This document shows positions 6,446 to 13,117 of a stretch of 14,503 nucleotides of DNA, in pieces; the first letter of the stretch is position 1, and each line of letters starts with the position of its first letter. Made by a program: the position numbers and the translations under genes. This stretch comes from a bacterium (GTDB lineage Bacteria > Blakebacterota > Blakebacteria > Blakebacterales > Blakebacteraceae). The stretch covers positions 1-14,503 of the forward strand of contig JALGWK010000069.1 of the NCBI GenBank assembly GCA_025774205.1. Reading direction: 5' to 3'. Below the pieces are notes generated by a model that worked only from the letters and a program-made list of their open reading frames with translations, was not told the origin of the DNA and ran no database searches.

Positions 6446-7945
6446 TCAGTTCTCGCTCTCTGTAATCGCGGGCAGTCTCACAACGAAACAGCTTCCATGT
6501 TGATCCCCGGGCCAGTTGTCACCGAAGGTGGTCCGGATCCTGGCCAGAAGACCCGCCTCGACCTCCTCCAGCGGCGAGAAGAGTTCAATCTCTCCCCCGT
6601 GAGCCAAAACGACCTTCTTCGCGATCGCCAGACCGAGCCCGGTCCCCTTTGACTTCGTAGTGACGAAGGGTTCGAACAGCGTATCCCTGGTGGCGGATTC
6701 GACCCCCGGTCCGGCATCGGCCACCACGGTCAGGACATCCCGGCCTTCATCGAGAGTCAGGATCGCTATCGCCCCCCCCTCACTCTGCGCCTCGATGCCG
6801 TTCTTCAGCAGGTTGAAGAAGACCTGCTCGAGTTTGTCGGGATCGCCCTTGACCCTCCTCTCAGACTTGTAAGCCTCCATCGCCGTGACCCGGTTGGCGA
6901 CCATCAGATCGCGGAACACCACCACCGCCATGTGGAGCTGGAGGTTCAGATCGAGGTCGGAGAGATGGAGCCGCGTCTCCCGGCTGAAGTCGAGTAGATC
7001 ATCGATCAGCTTGATGAGCCGGGTCGTCTGATCCTCGATGGTGTGGGAGAATTTACCCCGGAATTCGGGATCATCGAACCGCAGAGGGAGCATGTCAACG
7101 TACGTCTTGATACTGGTGATCGGGGTCTTCATCTCGTGGGCGATCGCGGAGGCGGTCGTGCCGATCGCCGTGAGCCGTTCCGACCTCCGGACCTCCACCT
7201 CCCGCTTCTTCAATTCGATCGACATGGTATTGAACGTCTCCGCCAGGGCGCCGATCTCATCAGTGGTCTCGATCTCGACCGTCTCTCCGAACTCCCCTTC
7301 CCCGATCCGCCCGACAGCCCTCCGCAGACGCTCGATCGGACTGAGGATGTTTCTGGCCAGGAGGGTTGCGCCCGCGGCGCCGATAATGATGGATATCGCC
7401 CCGAGAATGAGGATCCACCGGCGGCGACGGTTCACATCGCCGCCTATCTGATCTTCCCGGAAACCGATCAGCAGGACTCCCAGGAAGGTGTCGAAGTCGA
7501 TGATCGGTACAACGTACATCCTGATTTCCTTGCCCGATTGGTCGGTAACAAGAAATGGATCTGGTGTCTGCCGTGCGAGCGCCGCCCCCACTTCCGGTCT
7601 TTCCAGGTAGGGATCCATCAGTTCCGCGTTCAGAGTGAAGTAAATCCTGTCACCCGCGGGATCCAGCACACCGATGAAATCGATGGTTTCATTTTCCGCG
7701 ATTACCTCGGTTTCACTGATGATAGCCACCAGATTATCGCCATCATCGAACGTCAGCAGATCAATGATCCGGAATTCAACCGTATGGACAATGTCTTCGA
7801 TCCGGAATTCCACACCTCGAAGGAGAGCGTTCTCCTGAGATCGTCCCAGCAGGGTCAGCACGCCACCGATGAGGATCAGGATCAATACCACCGTACCGGT
7901 AACGACTTTGCCGCGGACGGAGCTGAGGAACGAGATCGGATTCAC
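6446..7945 (-). CDS. Membrane sensor histidine kinase partnering the sigma-54 regulator
   Basis: 499 residues. TM1 is at about 13-34, a periplasmic sensing region spans 35-175 (double-Cache/PAS-like in size), TM2 is at about 177-198, HAMP 199-252, and H270 is the phosphoacceptor in SAIAHEMKTPITSIK. The ATPase domain has the N box (FFNLLKNGIEAQ, N382), G1 (D410-AGPG), an F box FEPFVTTKSKG and GTGLGLAI (434-441). The gene starts with GTG, and that codon overlaps the TGA of the lipoprotein gene (GTGA), implying translational coupling and a functional link with the binding protein. The regulator begins 4 bp after its stop. The signal is unknown. A direct contact between the solute-binding lipoprotein and the periplasmic domain is a reasonable guess from the coupling, but not visible in sequence. 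Confidence 0.94.
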   Translation of the reverse strand: MNPISFLSSVRGKVVTGTVVLILILIGGVLTLLGRSQENALLRGVEFRIEDIVHTVEFRIIDLLTFDDGDNLVAIISETEVIAENETIDFIGVLDPAGDRIYFTLNAELMDPYLERPEVGAALARQTPDPFLVTDQSGKEIRMYVVPIIDFDTFLGVLLIGFREDQIGGDVNRRRRWILILGAISIIIGAAGATLLARNILSPIERLRRAVGRIGEGEFGETVEIETTDEIGALAETFNTMSIELKKREVEVRRSERLTAIGTTASAIAHEMKTPITSIKTYVDMLPLRFDDPEFRGKFSHTIEDQTTRLIKLIDDLLDFSRETRLHLSDLDLNLQLHMAVVVFRDLMVANRVTAMEAYKSERRVKGDPDKLEQVFFNLLKNGIEAQSEGGAIAILTLDEGRDVLTVVADAGPGVESATRDTLFEPFVTTKSKGTGLGLAIAKKVVLAHGGEIELFSPLEEVEAGLLARIRTTFGDNWPGDQHGSCFVVRLPAITESEN

Positions 7946-9507
7946 TTCCAGCTCGCCTTCGATACGCTGCAGAACGTCCAGTCGGAGTAGGGACCGGGCT
8001 GAAGGTCCGCGATATCCGAGGATCGGACCACGAAGGACTTGAAGTCGGCCAGGGGGATGCAGGGCACCCGGGCGGCGATACGATCGATCACTGAACGGAG
8101 GAGTTCCTCCCGTCGGTCCTCTTCGAGAGTCCTGTTCGCCTCTTCAAGAAGGTACAGCAGCCCGTCATCCTCCAGGTGGAAGAGTCCGAGACTGCCATCC
8201 TGGTTCCTTCTGCCATAGACCTCGAAGAGGAAGCTGCCCAGGTCGCCGTTATCGGAGGCAAAACCATCGACGCTCAGAGTCCAGTCGCCGCTGCTGAGTC
8301 GTTCATCGTATTCCTCGAAATCCTCGCAGTAATCCTGCTCTATTTTGAATCCGAATTTCTCGAGCAATGCCTGCAGGATGCTGACCAGCTTCTCGGTTTT
8401 ATCCCGTTTCGCGGCCGGGGAACGCAAGAAGAGCAGCGGCTCGGCAGTGGCTCCGACATTCCGGGCGGCCAGCACCTCTGCCCGCTCGCGATCAAAGATC
8501 GGGGCAGAGGGGCCCCTGAGGTCGGGATCGAGACCGGACCCGACGAAAAAGTGCATCAGTTCTCCGGCGCTCTGCCACTGTGTCCGAACGATCGCCCTGG
8601 TGTCGAGCGCCTCTGCCAGGGCGCGACGGGTCGATACGTCATCAAAGGGAGGACGCTGATTGTTCAGGCTGAGCGCCAGCCAGGCCTTCTGGCCGGTCAG
8701 ATCAAAGTCCATCAGCTTGGACTGTCTGACCGCCGGGGTCGATGTGACCGCGACGTTCAAGGCAATGTCCATCTCCCCGGCCGTGATGGCTTCGAGACGC
8801 TCGGCGTCACTTTCATACGCCTGGAACCGGATCCGCTCCGGTCCCGGTTGAGGCCCCCAGTACTGGCCGTTCCGCTCGAGGATCGCCAGTCCTTCCGGCG
8901 GCGAATACTCCCCTATCCGGATCCGGTAGGGACCGGTCCCGAGCGGGAACGAGCCTGACGGAGATGTGTCAGATTCTTTCTTGATGATCGGCGTGAGGAA
9001 TGGCGTCGTCAGGGTTTTCAGCAGCGAATGATGAGGATGGGGGATCTCGATCTCGAGCTCCAGGTCACCGATAACTCTCACGGCGAGCGGATTCCCCAGT
9101 TGATAGGGAGACGTGCCCATCCGGACGGTGGGATCCTCAGCCGCTGCCAGGATCCGTTCAAGACTGTAGACCACATCATGCGCGGTCATGGTACTGCCGT
9201 CATGGAAATGGACATCGGGCCGCAGCTGGATGGTGAGCCGGGTGGAGGTGGTGTCATAGCCAAAGCTGCTGGCGAGATGCGGGAGCAACGTTCCCGTTTC
9301 ATCCTGCCGGAGAAGGGATTCGTACAGATGCGCGGCGATCCTTCTGCCGTCCAGCTGAGGTGAAAGAACCGGATCAATCTGAGCCGGAATCGAAGTGACA
9401 GCGACCCGGAGTGTTGTTGATTCCTTTCCGCACCCTGCCAGCAGCAGAACTAGCAGGAGTCCGAACCGCACACGCCACCGACCCGTTGTTCTCGTGGTTG
9501 AACGCAT
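7942..9507 (-). CDS. Extracellular solute-binding lipoprotein, family 5 (peptide/nickel ABC type)
   Basis: About 521 residues from the preferred ATG at 9507. The open frame continues upstream to 9567, but starting at 9507 puts a lipoprotein signal at the N-terminus: a basic start (MRSTTRTTGRWRVRF), a Leu-rich core and lipobox LLAGC with C26. The mature protein begins TTLRVAVTSIPAQIDP. Family features follow: IQLRPDVHFHDGSTMTAHDVVYSLER, FPLGTGPYRI and FDDVSTRRALAEALD. This type binds oligopeptides, dipeptides, nickel or related ligands for Opp/Dpp transporters. No permease or ATPase gene is near, and the next gene is a sensor kinase in GTGA overlap, so it may serve as a sensory binding protein, not a transport one. 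No good Shine-Dalgarno precedes 9507. TATATT lies 9 nt upstream, so a leaderless or short-leader mRNA is possible. Confidence 0.88.
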   Translation of the reverse strand: MRSTTRTTGRWRVRFGLLLVLLLAGCGKESTTLRVAVTSIPAQIDPVLSPQLDGRRIAAHLYESLLRQDETGTLLPHLASSFGYDTTSTRLTIQLRPDVHFHDGSTMTAHDVVYSLERILAAAEDPTVRMGTSPYQLGNPLAVRVIGDLELEIEIPHPHHSLLKTLTTPFLTPIIKKESDTSPSGSFPLGTGPYRIRIGEYSPPEGLAILERNGQYWGPQPGPERIRFQAYESDAERLEAITAGEMDIALNVAVTSTPAVRQSKLMDFDLTGQKAWLALSLNNQRPPFDDVSTRRALAEALDTRAIVRTQWQSAGELMHFFVGSGLDPDLRGPSAPIFDRERAEVLAARNVGATAEPLLFLRSPAAKRDKTEKLVSILQALLEKFGFKIEQDYCEDFEEYDERLSSGDWTLSVDGFASDNGDLGSFLFEVYGRRNQDGSLGLFHLEDDGLLYLLEEANRTLEEDRREELLRSVIDRIAARVPCIPLADFKSFVVRSSDIADLQPGPYSDWTFCSVSKASWK

Positions 9508-9553
9508 GAAGAGAATATAGTCGATGTCTGAACGCACCTCTATCGCAGAGAGA

Positions 9554-9582
9554 ATCCCTGCGACCACCCGCTGAGCAGGGAT
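9554..9582 (-). terminator. Possible terminator or attenuator between peptide gene and lipoprotein gene
   Basis: On the minus strand ATCCCTGC (9582-9575) pairs perfectly with GCAGGGAT (9561-9554) around a 13-nt loop and is followed by TCTCTCT, pyrimidine-rich but poor in T. It would separate the radical SAM/peptide unit from the lipoprotein-kinase-regulator unit, perhaps incompletely. Confidence 0.4.
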
Positions 9583-9628
9583 CGCCGGTATTCCCTCAGA
9601 AGGGACTATGTAACAGCAGCAGTTGGCG

Positions 9629-9659
9629 GTGTCTGATCAGTTACAGCTGATCCAGACAC
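9629..9659 (-). repeat. Hairpin covering the end of the small peptide gene
   Basis: GTGTCTGATCAG (9629-9640) and CTGATCCAGACAC (9647-9659) pair over 12 bp with a single bulged base and a 6-nt loop. The stop codon of the 33-codon gene lies in one arm. No T tract follows. It may protect the 3' end of a processed peptide mRNA or slow transcription. Confidence 0.5.
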
Positions 9660-9738
9660 GTGAAGCGGCGCCGGTGCTCGCGACGAAAGCAGCCATGAAT
9701 CTGGTCAGATTGATCATACGGTGCATAAGGTTACGCAT
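9637..9738 (-). CDS. Small peptide, 33 residues, downstream of radical SAM gene; candidate RiPP precursor or signal peptide
   Basis: ATG at 9736-9738, TGA at 9637-9639. The peptide begins MRNLMHRMINLTRF, continues with small and hydrophobic residues (MAAFVASTGAAS, 15-26) and ends RVWISCN. A GGGGG Shine-Dalgarno lies 9 nt before the ATG and overlaps the TAA of the radical SAM frame; the genes are only 6 bp apart, which is strong evidence of translation. The basic N-terminus, hydrophobic middle and Ala-Ala-Ser before a short polar tail resemble a leader plus a C-terminal core, with Trp29 and Cys32 as obvious modification targets. I do not recognise the family. It may instead be a small secreted or membrane-active protein. 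RiPP status rests only on the neighbouring radical SAM gene. Confidence 0.62.
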   Translation of the reverse strand: MRNLMHRMINLTRFMAAFVASTGAASRVWISCN

Positions 9739-9744
9739 TTTGTG

Positions 9745-10257
9745 TTACCCCCGTTTGATTGGGACTGTTGATGGTTGAATTGGAGTTTCTTGAGGCTGTG
9801 CTTCTCTCTCCGTCCCGCTGACAGCACGGGCCGGGCGGGACACTCTGGAGCTGAACCGTTTCCGGAACCTCTCCCTGAACAGCCTCATATGGGCCGGGAG
9901 GAGCTTGATGACGCTCACTGCCGGCAGGATGTACTTCAGAAGCAGGTGGAACGATCTGGAGAGCCAGCGCACCTTCCAGTCGGAAATGGTGTAGGTGCAG
10001 TCGATATAATCACCTTCGAGTCTCTTTTCAGACGTCAGCCGATCGTGGAACGGTGTGCCCTTGTAGACGATGACCCGGTTCTCGATGGAGAGGACGTTCC
10101 CCCGGGGAGCCCAGAGCGGCTGGGTATCCCGCAGAAAGGAGAGGTTCGCCTTCACATCGGGCATCTCGGTATAGGGATCGAAAAAGATGAGCCCCATGAT
10201 GAACCTGATCCCGAGTCCTCCCGCACGAGTCGAGCTGGTTCTGGCTGCCCGACTCAA
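9745..10257 (-). CDS. C-terminal part of the cobalamin-type radical SAM protein (frameshifted)
   Basis: From about residue 14 this frame reads GLGIRFIMGLIFFDPYTEMPDVKANLSFLRDT, which is the usual continuation of B12-binding radical SAM enzymes after the GVESGSQ motif of the upstream frame. The apparent TTG start (10257) lies inside the other half, so it is not a believable separate gene. The tail (about 95-125) has a hydrophobic to amphipathic stretch (SFHLLLKYILPAVSVIKLLP), then a strongly basic region (RLFRERFRKRFSSR). The stop TAA is embedded in the ribosome site of the 33-codon peptide gene. Confidence 0.75.
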   Translation of the reverse strand: MSRAARTSSTRAGGLGIRFIMGLIFFDPYTEMPDVKANLSFLRDTQPLWAPRGNVLSIENRVIVYKGTPFHDRLTSEKRLEGDYIDCTYTISDWKVRWLSRSFHLLLKYILPAVSVIKLLPAHMRLFRERFRKRFSSRVSRPARAVSGTEREAQPQETPIQPSTVPIKRG

Positions 10258-11158
10258 CCCCCACGAAGACCGATCTCAGACCCGCGGTCTTGAGAACACG
10301 GAAAAGCTCCGGCTCGACGCTGTCGGCCCGGGCGAAGATCGAGAAGGGAACCTCGAGGCGGCGATCGATGATGGCCCGGGCAAAGGACATCGTGTCTTCG
10401 AGGCCTTTCCGGCCGGGTCCGATGAACTGATCGTCGAGAAACTTCATCTCCACACCCGGGTAACGGGCAGCAAGTTCCTCCATCTCCCCGAGAACACTGT
10501 CGGTACTCCGGCGCCGCCAGCCGGGTCCTCCCTGGGCGCGATAGAAGGAGGCAATCGAGCAGAAGGCACAGTTGGCATAGCACCCGCGGGCCCTGGTCAT
10601 GTGCAGGGTTCCGCCCATCTCGAGGATCCGTTCCGTATGGTCGCGTACCGGCCACGGCAGGGAATCGAGATCGTGCGTGAGGGGGCGGGCCTCGTTTCGT
10701 CGGATTCCGCCTCCCGCCCTGAAACTGATTCCCTTCACTCCCTCAAGATCACCGGCTGATTCCCAGCCGCGCAGCAGTTCGACCAGGGTGATGTCCCCCT
10801 CGCCCCGCACGACGACTTCGAGTTCGGGCCACTCCCGGAGGAGGACCTCATCGTTGAAGGTCGGGAAATGCCCTCCCACCACGATCCGGGCCCGTAATCC
10901 ATCCCGTTTCAGTCGTCGGAGGAGGCGGAGGGTGCGACGGGCATTATAGGAGAGGAGGCTCACGCCGAGCACGTCGGGGTCGCGGTCGGCTATTTCCCGC
11001 CCCAGACGCCGGTATGACCACCCCTCGAGGTGGGTCAGGATGGTCTCGGTCTCGTAGCCGGCCTGCCGCGTGGAGGCAGCAAGAGACGCGATTCCGAGAT
11101 TCTCATAGAGTTCAGGTACCCCGTCACGCTGGGCGGGATCGACCAGAAGCAGGCTCAT
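10028..11158 (-). CDS. Radical SAM protein with N-terminal B12-binding-like domain, frameshifted after the barrel core
   Basis: Residues 1-140 form a cobalamin-binding-like domain (MSLLLVDPA, LGVSLLSYNARRT, IVVGGHFPTFNDE, VVRGEGDITLVELL). The radical SAM centre is C193-x3-C197-x2-C200 (RGCYANCAFC), which binds the 4Fe-4S cluster. The barrel continues with FLDDQFIG, ARADSV and FVGVESGSQNQLD (to about 310). After residue 311 the frame departs from the family (CGRTRDQVHHG), while the adjacent frame carries GLGIRFIMG. By usual family spacing some 15-20 residues are absent at the switch (about 10215-10228), where GACTCG occurs twice, 14 bp apart. The intact enzyme would be of the methyltransferase/RiPP-modifying or lipid-modifying class; the substrate is unknown. 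The gene has a sigma-54 promoter and enhancer-like dyad upstream, and a 33-codon gene directly downstream. Confidence 0.85.
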   Translation of the reverse strand: MSLLLVDPAQRDGVPELYENLGIASLAASTRQAGYETETILTHLEGWSYRRLGREIADRDPDVLGVSLLSYNARRTLRLLRRLKRDGLRARIVVGGHFPTFNDEVLLREWPELEVVVRGEGDITLVELLRGWESAGDLEGVKGISFRAGGGIRRNEARPLTHDLDSLPWPVRDHTERILEMGGTLHMTRARGCYANCAFCSIASFYRAQGGPGWRRRSTDSVLGEMEELAARYPGVEMKFLDDQFIGPGRKGLEDTMSFARAIIDRRLEVPFSIFARADSVEPELFRVLKTAGLRSVFVGVESGSQNQLDSCGRTRDQVHHGAHLFRSLYRDARCEGEPLLSAGYPAALGSPGERPLHREPGHRLQGHTVPRSADV

Positions 11159-11228
11159 CAGTTGCCGCCCCCCGGGCTCTCGCCCGATTGGATTGCACCC
11201 CGGCGGTCAGGACATCTATTCGTGTCAA

Positions 11229-11244
11229 CGCAACTCCCGTGCCA
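11229..11244 (-). promoter_or_regulatory. Sigma-54 (-24/-12) promoter of the radical SAM/peptide unit
   Basis: The minus strand reads TGGCACGGGAGTTGCG. It matches TGGCACG-N4-TTGC, with only the last base (G, not A/T) off consensus, and has exactly 10 bp between GG and GC. The start point should be near 11217, about 60 nt before the ATG at 11158. Confidence 0.8.
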
Positions 11245-11433
11245 TAAATTGTCAATGCGATCGGTACTGCCCCATTCACGGCATCATGAGTCGTGCTTTA
11301 TTGATTCCCGTGCGGATGACCGCGGATATTCGTGCACGACGGATTGGGCACCGGATTCGGGAGTGAACCGGTACATGGGCCGCAAAGCGTTATAATTCGG
11401 GGATAGATGGATCGGGCAATATTTTCAGGGTTT

Positions 11434-11451
11434 TGCACAATATATTGTGCA
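11434..11451. promoter_or_regulatory. Enhancer-like perfect 18-bp palindrome upstream of the radical SAM promoter
   Basis: TGCACAATATATTGTGCA is an exact palindrome. Its centre is about 205 bp upstream of the sigma-54 promoter at 11229-11244, and it differs from the dyad at 4893-4910 at two positions only. Likely a binding site for the dimeric Fis-type domain of a sigma-54 activator. Confidence 0.72.
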
Positions 11452-11515
11452 GCTCAACGTCCGTCCGGCGTCCGGCCAACCATCTGTTGAGGCCGGTGGA
11501 CCGGCTCCGGGTCGT

Positions 11516-13117
11516 TTACTTGGTGGTCATGGTGAAGACACCGTCCCAGTCGTCGGGTGGCGGTTTGGAGAGGTACTTCTGGCAGCGGAGCAGGTTCATC
11601 CGGCTCGGTCCGTCGTCGGGATCCATCTGCACAATCTCGTTGAAGATGTCGAGTGCGTCACCGAACTGCTTCTCCCGGTAGAGCATGAGTCCCAACTCGT
11701 ACCGTTCCAGCATGCCCGCGAAACCGGCCGGTACTCCTACATCGGTCGTCTCCAGCACTTCGAATATCCGTACCGGCCGGGCCTTGCCTTTGACCCGGAT
11801 CATGTCTAGTTCGCGGCAGATCATCTCACCCTCGAGCTGATCGAAGGTCATCTCGCTGATACAGATATTGGTACTGTAGGCCTTGTTGGCACCCTCCAGT
11901 CGGGAGGCGAGGTTGACGTTGTCCCCCATCACGGTGTAGTCCATGACGTGCCGACTGCCCAGATTTCCCACCAGCATGACACCGGTGTTGAGTCCGATCC
12001 GGTTGTAGAGGGGCGGCCTGCCGTCCGCCTCCCAGATCGGCCTCATCTCCGCCAGTTTGCGCTGCATCAGCAGAGCCGCCATGCAGCCCCGCAGGGCGTG
12101 ATCCTCATGAGGCACGGGCACCCCGAACTCGGCCATCATCGCGTCACCCTCGTACTTGTCGATGATGCCGCCCTGGTTGAAGACGATCTCGGTCATCTCG
12201 GTCAGGTACTCATTGAGCAGGCTCACCAGCTCGGTCGGTGTCAGTCCCTCCGAGATGCTCGTGAATCCGGCCACGTCGCAGAAGAGCACGGTCAGTTCCC
12301 GTTCCTCGCCGCCGAGGGCAAGGAGTTCCGGATTGGCGATCAGTTCATCGACCACCGATTCGGCCACGTACTGCTGGAACATCCCCCGGATCCGCGCCTT
12401 CTCCTGCTGTTCGGCCAGGTAGAGGGCGACGGTGGCGCCGGAATAAGAAAGAATGGTAGCGGCGATCGGTGCCACCACCTCTATCCAGACGGAAAAATAC
12501 CTGAAGAGGACGTAACCCGCTGTCATCAGCAGGATCACCATCCCGATGCCGACGACACCGCCCAGTCTGGCTTTGAAGCGGGTGGTCAGGATCGTGGCCC
12601 CGATGCTGGCCAGGATAATCAGCAGGAGATTGATGAGGGGGTTGACGGACCGGAGGAACCGCTGCTGGAGGATCGTCTCGACGGCGTTGGCGTGGATCTC
12701 CACCCCGGGAGTGAGCTGAGCCCCCGCCCCCCCCCGGGTTCTCCGGAAGACGGTCGAACGGAGGTCGTGGTGCTCGGGGACGGTGCTCCCCACGAAGACC
12801 ATTTTGCCTTTGAGATGCCCCTCCGCCAGGAGGTCCTCGAAGGCATCGAAATCCCAGTCACCGATATCAGTGCCGGCATCATCGATCACGGTCGCGTACG
12901 AGTAGGTGGTTACCCTGCTTCTGAACCCGACATAGTTGATCAGCATGTCGCCGCCTGGCCCGCGCGGGATCTCGATGTCTCCCAGCCGCCAGCCCCCGGG
13001 AGTTATGGCTACCGTATCCTTCAGGGCGATCCCCAGGTACATCTTGAGAGCCTGTACACCCAGCTGGGCCACCTGGTAGGTACCCTGCCGGTAGTAGGTA
13101 CTCCCTGACAACGGCAT
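11516..13117 (-). CDS. CHASE2-adenylate cyclase, C-terminal part (CHASE2 end, three TMs, class III cyclase, TPR-like tail)
   Basis: In order: the second half of the CHASE2 sensor (about 6-157, with the family signature PGVEIHANAVETIL), three membrane helices (about 160-178, 189-206, 211-235), then a class III cyclase domain. The metal-binding aspartates are D281 (LFCDVAGFTS) and D325 (GDAMMAEFG). K321 in IDKYEGD and the later VMGDNVNLASRLEGANK hold the purine-specifying and transition-state residues expected of an adenylate cyclase. The tail has one TPR-like helix pair (LGLMLYREKQFGDALDIFNEIVQMDPDD). It would make cAMP at the inner membrane in response to a periplasmic cue. The ATG at 13117 overlaps the upstream frame by 239 bp and is probably not a true start; this is the rest of the gene that begins at 13616. 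A run of nine C bases near 12728 keeps the frame open. Confidence 0.88.
   Translation of the reverse strand: MPLSGSTYYRQGTYQVAQLGVQALKMYLGIALKDTVAITPGGWRLGDIEIPRGPGGDMLINYVGFRSRVTTYSYATVIDDAGTDIGDWDFDAFEDLLAEGHLKGKMVFVGSTVPEHHDLRSTVFRRTRGGAGAQLTPGVEIHANAVETILQQRFLRSVNPLINLLLIILASIGATILTTRFKARLGGVVGIGMVILLMTAGYVLFRYFSVWIEVVAPIAATILSYSGATVALYLAEQQEKARIRGMFQQYVAESVVDELIANPELLALGGEERELTVLFCDVAGFTSISEGLTPTELVSLLNEYLTEMTEIVFNQGGIIDKYEGDAMMAEFGVPVPHEDHALRGCMAALLMQRKLAEMRPIWEADGRPPLYNRIGLNTGVMLVGNLGSRHVMDYTVMGDNVNLASRLEGANKAYSTNICISEMTFDQLEGEMICRELDMIRVKGKARPVRIFEVLETTDVGVPAGFAGMLERYELGLMLYREKQFGDALDIFNEIVQMDPDDGPSRMNLLRCQKYLSKPPPDDWDGVFTMTTK

Larger units (their letters stand above)
11159..11515. 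other. Regulatory intergenic region upstream of the radical SAM gene
   Basis: 357 bp without a supportable gene. Besides the sigma-54 promoter and the perfect dyad it has TCGTGCACGA, a 10-bp palindrome at 11330-11339, and near the cyclase stop codon the stem-loop GCCGGT-gg-ACCGGC (11492-11505). The latter lacks a T tract, so it is a weak terminator candidate. A TATAAT on the plus strand near 11391 has no -35 partner and no gene to serve. Confidence 0.6.

Noticed and set aside
9508-9567. Upstream 20-codon extension of the solute-binding lipoprotein
   Set aside because: It would bury the lipoprotein signal peptide at residue 21 onward; the ATG at 9507 gives a normal signal and lipobox.
11623-11645. 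CTGCACAAT followed by GTTG inside the cyclase coding region
   Set aside because: Only a partial, asymmetric match to the dyad, inside a conserved coding stretch; likely chance.
11948-13108. 386-codon plus-strand open frame opposite the cyclase gene
   Set aside because: His/Asp/Gly/Pro-rich composition of an antisense frame; the opposite strand has an unmistakable cyclase domain.
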